Part shown: positions 38,281 to 47,300 of the stretch, in pieces
How the letters are laid out: every line of letters starts with the position of its first letter
How positions within the stretch are numbered: position 1 is the stretch's first letter
From: Phycisphaerales bacterium
GTDB lineage: Bacteria > Planctomycetota > Phycisphaerae > UBA1845
Length of the DNA: 64,000 nucleotides
NCBI GenBank assembly: GCA_013140575.1
Contig: JABFSN010000070.1
Span: forward strand, 1 to 64,000
Direction of reading: 5' to 3'
The notes under the pieces: model-generated
Seen by the model: only the letters and a program-made list of their open reading frames with translations
Told to the model about the DNA's origin: nothing
Database searches by the model: none
Translations under genes and position numbers: made by a program

Positions 38281-39465
38281 TTACGGCAGGGCGACGATGG
38301 TGACGTATTCATCAACGGCGAGCACGTACCGCCCCACGATTTCCGTGACTTTCGCTTTCATCGCCGCGTCCCCAGTGCATTCGATCGTGATTGTTCGCGG
38401 ATCGTTTCGCCTTTCGGTCAGACGAACGACGAGGCCGGGCACTCCTTGCCGGCGTAGTGCCTCTTGAATTCTCGATCGAACCGTTTCGGGGGCGACCTCG
38501 ACGTCGACACGGACACACTTCTCGTCGGTGTAGATGAACTGGACTCGTTCTTTTTCTTCCTCACGCAATACGTACCCGCCCACGCGGACGCGACCGTCGC
38601 CGACCTGATAAACCAGGTCCGCAAGCGGTCGATCGTCAAGCAGCCTGCCCCTCAATCCCTGCAGATCCGCAGCCGAACCGGTGCAATCCACCGTGTGCGA
38701 CGGCGGGAATGGGGGTCGTCGGCCGGGCTCGGCTTCGACCGTTGTCTCGGCACCTTCTTTCGCCGGCGGGGTATTGTCGTTTTCAGTTCCTGCTGGGATC
38801 GACGAACCGGTGGGCTCCCCGTTTTTCGGAACCGGCATTGTCTCCGGTTTCGTCGGCGAAATGGAGTCACCGGGCAAATCCCCGTCCCTGCGCCACCGGC
38901 TCTTCAACTCAATGCCGACCCACGACACCAACACGACGAGGACCACGGCCCGGACCAAAACTTCCGCACTCCACCTCGTTCGGCGCTGAACCGCTCGAGG
39001 CACGGTCGCCTGGTGTCCCGGCGCCGCGGACTGCGGACTTCCCCGGACCGCCGCCACCAGCGCCGGCACTCGCTCGTCAAACGTCTCGCGCGAAATCAAG
39101 AACGACACCGTCCCGCCCAGGCAGTGCCGCCACCCCGGCGCTCTCTCCTGAAACTCCTCGTGTGCCAGGCCGATCAGTATCGGGATGATGCGTTTCCGCC
39201 GTTCAAACGCCTGAACCAGCTCGTTTTCAACCTGTTGCGACGGCAGCGAATGCTCCGAAACGAGAATCAACACCGTCGGCGCACGGGCCAGCGCGTCGGC
39301 CACTTTCTCCGGGTATTTATCACCCGGCAAAACGTCGGTGTGATACCGCCACGGCCGAAACCCGACCGCGGCAAGCGCCTCGCCGATCCGCTCCGCCGCG
39401 TCGCCGTCCTCTTCGGCATAGCTGATGAATACCAGCGGTCTGTTTTCGGCGGCGGCATCGCTCAT
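38281..39465 (-). CDS. Membrane-anchored TIR-domain protein
   Basis: About 394 residues from MSDAAAENRPLVFISYAEED. TIR domain about residues 9-140: VFISYAEEDGDAAERIGEAL, LVSEHSLPSQQVENELVQAF with the candidate catalytic Glu at 82, and IIPILIGL. A single membrane helix at about 169-187 follows, then a Pro/Glu-rich linker and a C-terminal domain (about 265-394) with two beta-alpha-beta units resembling BON-type modules (EALRRQGVPGLVVRLTER). The TIR part would lie in the cytoplasm and the tail outside. Last gene of a four-gene, low-G+C unit. NAD cleavage is an inference from the Glu. Confidence 0.85.
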   Translation of the reverse strand: MSDAAAENRPLVFISYAEEDGDAAERIGEALAAVGFRPWRYHTDVLPGDKYPEKVADALARAPTVLILVSEHSLPSQQVENELVQAFERRKRIIPILIGLAHEEFQERAPGWRHCLGGTVSFLISRETFDERVPALVAAVRGSPQSAAPGHQATVPRAVQRRTRWSAEVLVRAVVLVVLVSWVGIELKSRWRRDGDLPGDSISPTKPETMPVPKNGEPTGSSIPAGTENDNTPPAKEGAETTVEAEPGRRPPFPPSHTVDCTGSAADLQGLRGRLLDDRPLADLVYQVGDGRVRVGGYVLREEEKERVQFIYTDEKCVRVDVEVAPETVRSRIQEALRRQGVPGLVVRLTERRNDPRTITIECTGDAAMKAKVTEIVGRYVLAVDEYVTIVALP

Positions 39466-39504
39466 GCGCAGCCCTTTGCCATCTCTCACGCCGCCGCGGT
39501 AGCA

Positions 39505-40017
39505 CTACTCTCGATAATAGTGGTGCCGGACTTCCGCCGTCCATTTTTGAAACACGGCTCTAAACGCCTTCTTCTCGTTGTACTCAGGGTCTGCAGGGGG
39601 CATTGGGAGTACGAATACATCCGTGACACCTTCGTCGAACACGCCGCCCGAGATGTTTTGCTCGCGAAAAATTAGCAGAGGTACGCCAAGGGCAAAAAGA
39701 ACTCCGGCCTCCAATTGATTCCACGGTGTCGCAAAAGCAACGGTCGCGCCCTTCTTGACCCTTTTCTGGTAGGCAGTTCCTCTTTTCAGGATACCGGCCG
39801 TCGCTTCGAATTGAGAGAAGCCGAGTATGACGCCGCCGGAACAATGCCGCGCGAGCGTCTGAACTTCGCGAAGCGGAAGAATTGTTGGGAAATCAGTCTT
39901 TCCGATCGCGCGAGCTTCAAGCCCGTGGTGACCCAACTCGCCGAGAATTGCGCGCCGAACAGTTTCTTGTTGCTCGCTGAGAAATGTCGGTGCAGATACA
40001 AAAACAGGGATGAGCAT
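39505..40017 (-). CDS. Nucleoside deoxyribosyltransferase/TIR-like protein
   Basis: A 170-residue soluble protein, starting MLIPVFVSAPTFLSEQQETV. Conserved-looking stretches are FPTILPLREVQTLARHCSGG, TPWNQLEAGVLFALGVPLLI (candidate catalytic E103) and GGVFDEGVTDVFVLPMP. The P-loop-free alpha-beta pattern with Glu-Ala-Gly before a hydrophobic strand fits the NDT/TIR-like superfamily whose members bind or cleave nucleotides; this is inference from pattern only. It lies 32 bases after the SLATT gene and about 40 before the membrane TIR gene, so they are likely one transcript. Confidence 0.7.
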   Translation of the reverse strand: MLIPVFVSAPTFLSEQQETVRRAILGELGHHGLEARAIGKTDFPTILPLREVQTLARHCSGGVILGFSQFEATAGILKRGTAYQKRVKKGATVAFATPWNQLEAGVLFALGVPLLIFREQNISGGVFDEGVTDVFVLPMPPADPEYNEKKAFRAVFQKWTAEVRHHYYRE

Positions 40018-40048
40018 GTCGGCACCAAACTCCCGTACGCAGCACTGA

Positions 40049-40510
40049 TCAGTCTTGTTTCGGAGCCGCGTTCGCTTGGTCCTCGGACTTTACATGGCGG
40101 GCGTAGAAGTTCGAACTCTCTCTGGCGAGAATGGCTTCCACGCGCTCCACAAAGAGCGCATCTCGACCCTCGGCAATCCGGTACTCGTGAATTCCGGCCG
40201 AATGGAGCTCCCTTTCACGCGCCAGCGCATCCCACGTTAACCGGTATGACAGCCAGTTTTCGTGGCTTTTGTAGTGCGCAAGGAGCCCGGTCGCGACGAC
40301 CAGGCTTGCGGACAAAACGGCTGACCCGGCCCTCCAACCGAACTCCGGTGGAACGAGAGAAACGAAAGCGGTCAGGAAGGCGGATGCGATAATCACGTAG
40401 ACAGAGAGTCCGCGATACCATCGCTTGTGCATTGTCGCACGGCTGTCGTAGAACGCAAGCGAGCCAGCATATCGTGCGTCAAGATATCGCTGAATGGTGT
40501 CGTTATCCAT
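40049..40510 (-). CDS. DUF4231 (SLATT) two-helix membrane protein
   Basis: A 153-residue protein of the DUF4231/SLATT type. The N-terminal RYLDARYAGSLAFYDSRA and W-R-G leads to two membrane helices (about 34-53 and 59-80). Next come HYKSHENWLSYRLTWDALAR and RDALFVERVEAILARESSNF, the family's diagnostic C-terminal helices. SLATT proteins occur beside nucleotide-signal sensors and are predicted to form pores that kill the cell once triggered. It overlaps the upstream TIR-like gene by eight bases, so the two are coupled. Confidence 0.87.
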   Translation of the reverse strand: MDNDTIQRYLDARYAGSLAFYDSRATMHKRWYRGLSVYVIIASAFLTAFVSLVPPEFGWRAGSAVLSASLVVATGLLAHYKSHENWLSYRLTWDALARERELHSAGIHEYRIAEGRDALFVERVEAILARESSNFYARHVKSEDQANAAPKQD

Positions 40511-40937
40511 GAGCGCGGTCCCTCTTAACGCCCCGGGGTTTGGCGACGACTAACGAGCGCATCGTGCGAACAATTTCATTGATATTCCAAGGGACGAGCG
40601 GATGCCCCGCAAGGGGCTCCGGGTATTTCGGAACTTCGGCTGGGTTGTACAAGTAAACGCCCATGATCGGCTTTCCGAGGTCCATTGTCTTGCGTAGTTC
40701 CCAATCGACCCACTTGCTCGTGTAGGTCGTTGGACCACACAGGCAGATGGTGAGAGCAACGAGCTTGATCTGATCGGCCAGGCCTCGTGCAACGTATCCA
40801 GAGCTCAGGCTGTCAAACGGAATCTTGATTGAGAAATCCGCAAATTCGATGTCGGAAGCCTGGTTCTTGGCCTGTCCACGGAAAAGATTGACGAGATTCA
40901 AATCCTCTTCCACGAAGCTCAAAAACGCCCGTATCAC
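40503..40937 (-). CDS. DUF1863 TIR-like protein (ThsB-like fold)
   Basis: A 144-residue protein starting at GTG, preceded by AAGGGGTG. The sequence MIRAFLSFVEEDLNLVNLFR, the phrase SSGYVARGLADQIKLVALTI and YTSKWVDWELRKTMDLGKPI match the MTH538/DUF1863 TIR-like domain found in Thoeris ThsB. The candidate catalytic glutamate is E80 in VDWEL. It is the first gene of the four-gene unit. Lower G+C than its neighbours (a hand-counted 60-base line at 40801 has 29 G/C) suggests transfer. It may sense infection and make or cleave an NAD-derived signal; that role is inferred. Confidence 0.87.
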   Translation of the reverse strand: MIRAFLSFVEEDLNLVNLFRGQAKNQASDIEFADFSIKIPFDSLSSGYVARGLADQIKLVALTICLCGPTTYTSKWVDWELRKTMDLGKPIMGVYLYNPAEVPKYPEPLAGHPLVPWNINEIVRTMRSLVVAKPRGVKRDRAHG

Positions 40938-41111
40938 GGTTTACACCCCTTGGACCCGATATTCCAAGTTCTTCACATAGGAAGTCGGCATAGTACCCCG
41001 AGACGCTGGGTCGAACAAGTTAAACCGCCGGCGCCGGACCCGGCCGGCTTGCGGAAACGCAGACCAAGGCCTCATCGGGACTGGTGCTTCGCGGTTCGAA
41101 CTGATGATGCG

Positions 41112-41969
41112 TCACAACGCGGCTTCGCCGTCCACGTCGGCGGGGACGGCAAGGGTTTCCTGTTCCGGAACCGGTGTATACACGCGCGCCTGTTTTTCCG
41201 GCGGAACCAATTCTTCGACCTTCGGCAAGTCATCCAGCGACGCCAACCCGAACACTTCCAGAAACCGCTTCGTCGTGCCGTACAACAGCGGCCGGCCGAT
41301 CTCCTCCGCCCGGCCCACGATTTTGACCAGGTTCATCTCGCGGAGCTTCTGCAGAATGACCCCGGCCCCGACGCCGCGGATTTCCTCGATCTCCACCCGC
41401 ATCGCCGGCTGCCGATAGGCCACCACGGCCAGCGTCTCGAGCGACGCCTGGCTCAATTTCGTCTCCCGCCGCACCTTCAAAAGCTGGCCTACCCACACGT
41501 TGTACTGCGGAAGGGTCATCATCTGGTAACCCTTGGCGATCTCCTCGATGCGAAACGACGCCCCGGTTTGCCCGTAGCGCACGTTCAACGCCGCGACGTG
41601 CTTGCGAACCTCGCCCACGCCCCCCGCCCCCAAAATCTGCGCGATCCGCAACGGCGTGATCGGCGAGTCCGACGCAAACAGCATGGCCTCCACGATCGAC
41701 TCGGTGGTCAGTTCCGACGCGTCGGCCGTCAATTCCGGCGGATCGGGCGCTTCGTCGTATCCGCCCTCGACGGCCGCGTCGGCCCCGATGCCGCTCGAAC
41801 CGTCGACATCGGTTGCTACGCCCACCCCGTCCTCGTCGGCGACGGAATCGGTCTCGTCATCCGTCCGCGGACCGAGATGCCCGCGCTCGTCGACAATGTC
41901 GACCGCCTGCACGCTGCCCGCCGTGTCTTCCGCGTCCAACTGCGTTGGGATGTTGTGCCGTTTCCTCAT
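41112..41969 (-). CDS. scpB: Segregation and condensation protein B
   Basis: Kleisin-associated winged-helix subunit of the SMC-ScpAB condensin that compacts the chromosome. The conserved core (about residues 85-250) has ESIVEAMLFASDSPITPLRI, KGYQMMTLPQYNVWV, LSQASLETLAVVAYRQP and YGTTKRFLEVFGLASLDDLP. A roughly 80-residue acidic N-terminal extension is variable in this phylum. No scpA is adjacent, but smc lies 2.4 kb downstream on the same strand. Confidence 0.95.
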   Translation of the reverse strand: MRKRHNIPTQLDAEDTAGSVQAVDIVDERGHLGPRTDDETDSVADEDGVGVATDVDGSSGIGADAAVEGGYDEAPDPPELTADASELTTESIVEAMLFASDSPITPLRIAQILGAGGVGEVRKHVAALNVRYGQTGASFRIEEIAKGYQMMTLPQYNVWVGQLLKVRRETKLSQASLETLAVVAYRQPAMRVEIEEIRGVGAGVILQKLREMNLVKIVGRAEEIGRPLLYGTTKRFLEVFGLASLDDLPKVEELVPPEKQARVYTPVPEQETLAVPADVDGEAAL

Positions 41970-42055
41970 AGCCGCTCATCGTATCGCCTGCCCGTCGCCT
42001 TGGCGACAATCACCGGGCAAATCAACCCCGTCGCATTCGACTTGTCGGGCGGATT

Positions 42056-42439
42056 TCACCCGCCGTCCCACCCCGAATCCGTCAACAGCCACGATCCATC
42101 GGGTTGTTCTTCCACGGTCATTCCCTGCCCCCGTCCGATCGCCCTTAGCATGTTCGATAGCCGTGTCGGTGGATTCATTATCACTAGCGATGGAATCCCA
42201 GCGTTCACGCCCGCCCCAACCAATTCTTTGAATACAAACACGAACTCATCAGCGCATGATGGGGCGCAGGTCGCGACGCCATCGAAATCGACGACCGCGC
42301 CCACGGAACCCCGCACCGTGCCATTGGCGGCCGCGTCTCGCAGCAACTCGCCCAGACGGATTCCAATCGAGCGCGCGGAATCCCGGCTGATCAACACCGG
42401 GTCGGCGAGTAGTTCCCGTATGCGTAAATGGGCGGTCAT
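42056..42439 (-). CDS. STAS-like protein (DUF4325-like)
   Basis: A 127-residue protein with VGAVVDFDGVATCAPSCADE, then FVFVFKELVGAG and IPSLVIMNPP, a pattern (DFxGV, S-x-ADE) that fits DUF4325/STAS-like folds. These act in regulation with anti-sigma or kinase partners. No partner gene is nearby. It starts immediately after the membrane-protein stop at 42440, so the two are probably cotranscribed. Confidence 0.7.
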   Translation of the reverse strand: MTAHLRIRELLADPVLISRDSARSIGIRLGELLRDAAANGTVRGSVGAVVDFDGVATCAPSCADEFVFVFKELVGAGVNAGIPSLVIMNPPTRLSNMLRAIGRGQGMTVEEQPDGSWLLTDSGWDGG

Positions 42440-43078
42440 CTACCGCATCCATCGCGTCGCCACCAGCAACACCCACGCGTAGCTCGACTGCACTCCCGCG
42501 ATCTTCAAATAGAACGGCACGCTGGCGTTCGCCGGCATGCCCCCGTATCGGATCGCAAGCTCGATGCCGACGACTGTTACGACGGCCGACAGGATCACCA
42601 GCCACGCCGCCTGACGGTGCAGCTTCACGCTCGCCGCCCGCCCGGTCAGCCCCACCAGACCCGCCATCGCCAGCCACAGGCCGGCCAATCCGGTCAGCGC
42701 CTTCCAGATGTAAAAGTCGGCCCACAGAATCGACACGCGCCGTTGCAATGCCTGTTCGTCAATCAACCGCCTCGCCCGTTGCTCTTCGAGCGACACCCCC
42801 GGTGTTTTCGGCGCGGGCGACAGTCCCAGCGCCACCCACGGATTATCCTGCGACCCCATCGTGTCGATCGACTGGCTGGCCGACGACATCAGCAGCCGCC
42901 CCTTCAACCACCGCTCCAGCGTGTTGTGACCCATCACCCGCCACGGATAGAGGCACTCCATCAACCACACGATGGCCACCACCATGCTGATCATGGCCAG
43001 CACTCGCCGCGCGCGCCGCCGCTCCGGCGACCCGCCGGCCGAATAAATGGTCACGATCTGGATCGCATCACCCGTCAT
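42440..43078 (-). CDS. Multi-pass membrane protein, function unknown
   Basis: A 212-residue protein with about four membrane helices (near residues 25-43, 125-145, 158-178 and 190-210). A long hydrophilic part between the first two includes NTLERWLKGRLLMSSASQSI. No family recognised. It starts MTGDAIQIVTIYSAGG. It is followed directly by the STAS-like gene and preceded by a hairpin element of the ACAAGATT family. Confidence 0.65.
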   Translation of the reverse strand: MTGDAIQIVTIYSAGGSPERRRARRVLAMISMVVAIVWLMECLYPWRVMGHNTLERWLKGRLLMSSASQSIDTMGSQDNPWVALGLSPAPKTPGVSLEEQRARRLIDEQALQRRVSILWADFYIWKALTGLAGLWLAMAGLVGLTGRAASVKLHRQAAWLVILSAVVTVVGIELAIRYGGMPANASVPFYLKIAGVQSSYAWVLLVATRWMR

Positions 43079-43200
43079 TCGATCGCTTTCCCGCCCGCAT
43101 TTCTACCCCACCGACCCCGCGTGCGCCTCATCGTGCGACCCCATCGCACCCGGGTTTTGCGAACGCCGACAACCGCATGAACACAAGCCGGACAACGGAC

Positions 43201-43316
43201 ATGGACACGATTTACAAGATTAACAAGATTGGCTGATGAAATGGTCCATCTTACGCCGCGGCCGACCCATCCAGCATTGTCCTCCCAATCATGTAAATCT
43301 TGTAAATCGTGTCCAT
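43201..43316. repeat. Hairpin element with 32-base arms, third copy
   Basis: Left arm 43201-43232, right arm 43285-43316, with two or three mismatches. It reads GGACACGATTT in the left arm and AAATCGTGTCC in the right, where the copies at 18 and 20 kb read GGACAGG and CCTGTCC. The change is matched in both arms, so the stem is kept. Confidence 0.9.
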
Positions 43317-43376
43317 ACGGCTTGTGAATGCTGTCCCCCCCGGAAGCGCCCGCTGGGGCTAGTCTTGACCGTGCCT

Positions 43377-43958
43377 TCACGACCGCAGCCGCGTGATCAA
43401 CGCCACGAGGTCGCGGGCGAGTTGTTCCACCTTCGCTCGCTGCTTCTCGTCCTTCATCGAACCATCCGCGGCGAACGACTCGAACGCACTTGGGACGGCC
43501 ACCTGATCGGGCATGACCAGCACCCCGATGTTTCCCAGAATGGCCCGCAAATGGACCAGTCCGCGTAGTCCGCCGAGCGCCCCCGGCGATGCGCTCATCA
43601 GCGCGGCCGCCTTTCCGCGGAATGCGACCAGCGGCGCCTCACCGGGCGCTGGCCGCGACGCCCAGTCGATCGCGTTCTTCAACGCCGCGGTGACCGAACT
43701 GTTGTATTCCGGCGACGCGATTAGAAACCCGTCGCACTCCACCATCATCTTCTTGAGCCGCACCGCGCCGGCCGGCGGACCGCTTGCCGCTTCCAGGTCC
43801 TCGTCGAACAACGGCAAAGCCAGGTCGCGCAAATCGACCACCGTCACCTCCGCCCCGGCCTTGACCGCCGCCGCCGCCGCGACGCGTACCAGCTTCTTAT
43901 TGACCGAATCCCCGCGCGTGCTCCCCGCGAACGCCAGAATCCTCGCCCGATGTGCCAT
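43377..43958 (-). CDS. NADPH-dependent FMN reductase
   Basis: A 193-residue flavodoxin-fold reductase. FMN-binding motifs LAFAGSTRGDSVNKKLV (phosphate loop) and FLIASPEYNSSVTAALKNAI (SPEYN) are clear. It belongs to the WrbA/azoreductase-like NADPH-dependent FMN reductase group; substrate may be a quinone or flavin. No cofactor partner genes nearby. Confidence 0.9.
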   Translation of the reverse strand: MAHRARILAFAGSTRGDSVNKKLVRVAAAAAVKAGAEVTVVDLRDLALPLFDEDLEAASGPPAGAVRLKKMMVECDGFLIASPEYNSSVTAALKNAIDWASRPAPGEAPLVAFRGKAAALMSASPGALGGLRGLVHLRAILGNIGVLVMPDQVAVPSAFESFAADGSMKDEKQRAKVEQLARDLVALITRLRS

Positions 43959-44057
43959 GTCCTGTCCCTCCTGCCGCGCTCATGGACCGCATCCCGCCCC
44001 GGCCCTTTGCACGAGTTCAGCCGCCAGCGCGGGTTTCCGAGATTGTGTTTAACCCCT

Positions 44058-44172
44058 CCCCTGCCGCTACAGACCCGTTTCCCCGGCCACGGCAGACCCG
44101 CTTCCTCAACCGCGGCAGCCCCGCTTCCCAAGCCGCTTCAGACTCGCTCCCCAGGCCGCGGCAGCGGCGACC
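44058..44172. repeat. Imperfect ~23-base tandem repeat
   Basis: Five diverged copies of a unit like CCGCGGCAGACCCGCTTCC occur in a row in the 375-base gap 43959-44333. The unit has length 22-23, so frames differ between copies. No gene in the gap. Confidence 0.65.
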
Positions 44173-44333
44173 GTCGCTAGCCCACGGCGGAATCCGTGGG
44201 ACTCGACAACATCCAGACACCCAAGCCCCGGCAGGGGCGGCAGAACCGCCGACGGCTCGTGCGACTATCCCCGTTTGCACCCTTTGCAGTCCACCGTCGG
44301 GTCATCCAACCGACGCGGATTCCGCCGCGACTC

Positions 44334-47300
44334 CTACGCCACCGCGTGCCGCTCGCCCGAACCGTCGGCCGCGAACTTCACGCTGACCCGCGACGACACC
44401 CCCGGCTCCTGCATGGTGATTCCGTATAAATGATCCGCGATGCTCATGGTCCGCTTCGAGTGCGTCACCACGATGAACTGCGACCGGTCCAGAAACTCCT
44501 GAATGATGGTGTTGAACCGCACGTTGTTGGCCTCGTCCAGCGCCGCGTCCACCTCATCCAGGATGGCGAACGGCGCCGGTCGCGAACGGAAAATGCTCAT
44601 CACCAGCGCGATCGCGGTCATGGTCTTCTCGCCGCCGGACATCAGACTGATCCGCTGCGGCTCCTTGCCCGGCGGCTTGGCCACGATTTCAATGCCGCAT
44701 TCCAGCGGGTCGTTCGGATCCTCCAGAATGATGTCGGCCTTGCCCCCGCCGAACAGCTTGCGGAACAACTCGTGGAAATTCTCGCGGATGGCCTCGAACA
44801 CGGAGTTAAATCGCGAAATCGACTCGCGGTCCAAATCCTGAATCAACGCCTGCAACTGCGCCTTGGCCTCATCCAAATCCCGCTTCTGCGTGGTCAGAAA
44901 CTTGTCCCGCTCTTCCAGTTCGTCGAGTTCTGCGATGGCATCCAGATTGACGTGCCCCAGCCTCTCCAGCTTCGACCGCAAATCGGCGATCTCCTCGCCC
45001 ACCGCGGTCAGGTCGATCTCGCCCTTGGCGTACGACTCGTACAGATCGGTCAACGCCAATCCCAGTTCATCCCGCACCCGCGTGTTCAGTTCGTCGCGCT
45101 GAACCTGCGCCGTCTGCAATTCCAACTGCCGCGCGTGATAGCCCGCTTCGATTTCCTCCAGACGAGTGCGGCATGTCTTCACCGCCGCGGCCAGCGACTC
45201 CGATTCCTGACGCAGCAATTCCCGCTTGCGGCGCAGCCCGATCGCGTCGGCCTCCGCCTGTTCGGCCTCGGCGGCCAATACGGCCAGCCGCTCCCGCGCC
45301 GCCTCGATCGTCCGCTGCGAATCCTCGATTCGCCCGGCCGCCTCGCGACGCTCCTGTTCCACCGATTTCAACCCCTCGCCGGCCGCCCGTTGATGATCAC
45401 GCAGTTGTTCCAGCGCCAACGCTGTCGCCGACCGTTTCTCGGCCAGCTTGCCCGACATCACCCGGGCCTCGGTCAACGCGAACTGACTCCGCTCGCGCTG
45501 TTCGCCCAACGACTCGATCCGTTCCACCAGCGCTGCGATGCGTTGCTCGCGATCCCGGTTCTCCTGATCGAGACGGTTCACCGATGCCTGCCCCGCCGAT
45601 GCCCGCGTCGCCGCCTCCTCGATCTGCTGCTCCAGCAACCGAACTTCGCCCGCGATCAGCGGCCGCTCTTCCGACAGCCGCCGAACGGCCTCGTTGACCC
45701 GTTCCAAACCCGATCGCGCCTCCACCCGTGTCGCCCGCGCCTGCTCGATCGCGTTGGTCAACTCCTTTTGCATCTTCACCAGATGCTCGCCGGCCGCCGT
45801 CAGCTCACGCTGTTGCTCGGTCAGCGCCTGAATGCGGCGCTCCACCGCGTCCAGATCGTCGGCCACCTGCCGCCGCTCGCTCTTGCGGGCGATCAAGCCC
45901 GCCTCGCTCGACGCCGGGCCGACGGAAACGCACCCATTGGGCTCGACCACCTCGCCATTCAACGTGACGAACCGCCGGTCGGATGTGTCTTCCTTCGACA
46001 ACGCCAACGCCGTCGCCAGCGAATCCACAACCACGGTCTTGCCCAGCAGGTGCTTGACCAACCGTTCGTACCGCGACTCGTAACGCACCAGGTCGCACGC
46101 GTGGGCCACGAAACCCGGATGATTCTGCTCTCCATATTCGTTGATGACCGGCGGCAGGCGATCCAGACAGACCGCCCGCAACCGACCCGGCAGATCGGCG
46201 AACAACGCTTCCTGCGACAGAAACGCATCGCTTTCGCTCAGCACCAGAAACTGATCGACCTCGCCCACCGCGGCCTCGACGATTCGCGCGTGCATCACGT
46301 CCGCGTCAAACAACTCGCCCACCATGCCCCGCACCCCGGTCAACGTCTTGTCGTCCGGTTGCGTCAATACTCGATCCAGCAACGCCCGTACGCCGGCCCC
46401 GACGCCCTCCCGCTTGCGCTGCAGGTCGTCCAGCAATTCCAGCCGCGAGCGCAGCCCGCTGCGCTCCTCCTTCGCCCCGCCCAGTTCCTCGATTACCCGC
46501 TGACGTTTCGATTCCGTGCATTCCCCCTCCGCACGCTTCTCGTTCAGACAGGTCATCTCGCGGTCGATCAACGCGTCGATTTCGCCCGTCCGGTCGGTCA
46601 ACGCCGACTGCTGCCGCAGGTACTCGCCCAGTTCATCGCGGATCGCCGACTCGCGTCGGCCCAGCCGTTCATGTTCGCCGGCCAGCTTCTCGCGATGCGA
46701 ACTCAAGCTCACCACTTCGTTGCGGATCTGCGCCGACCGCCGCACCAGATCCACCAGCCCGGTCTTCTCGTCCTCCACCGACGCCCGTGTTTCGTTCAAC
46801 GCCACCGCCAGCGACGCGTCCGTCGCCTCCAATTCAACGACCCGTCTGCCCAACGCCGTCGCATCGCGCTCCAGCCCTTCGGCCGATTCCGTAATCCGCC
46901 CGATCTGCGCCTCGTAATCGCTCCGTTGCCGCTCCAACTGCTCGCGCCGCGTCCCCACCCGGTCCAGATGGGCCTGCTGTTCAGCGATCCGCCGTCCGGC
47001 CGCGTCCACCCGCTCCTCGTGCGCCGCGATGTCCGCCCGAATCTTCATCAACCCCTGCTCGGTCGAGGCCAGACCCCGGTCGATTTCGTTGATGGTGACG
47101 GCGAACGTCACTCCGTCGGCTTCATGTTGATCGATTTCCGTCCGCACCGCCGTCGCCGCGTCCGTAGCCTCGTCCACGGCCCGCCGGAATCCCGCGATAG
47201 CCTCCGTCAGCCGGTGGTACTCCGCCAACGAATAACTCGCCCGCAGTTCCTTCAGCCGCGAATCGTATTCCTGAAACTTCCGGGCCTTGGTCGCCTGCAA

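Noticed and set aside
38281-40937. Calling the four-gene unit a classic Thoeris system
   Set aside because: A ThsA (SIR2 or macro-type) partner is missing; only the ThsB-like DUF1863 protein is shared.
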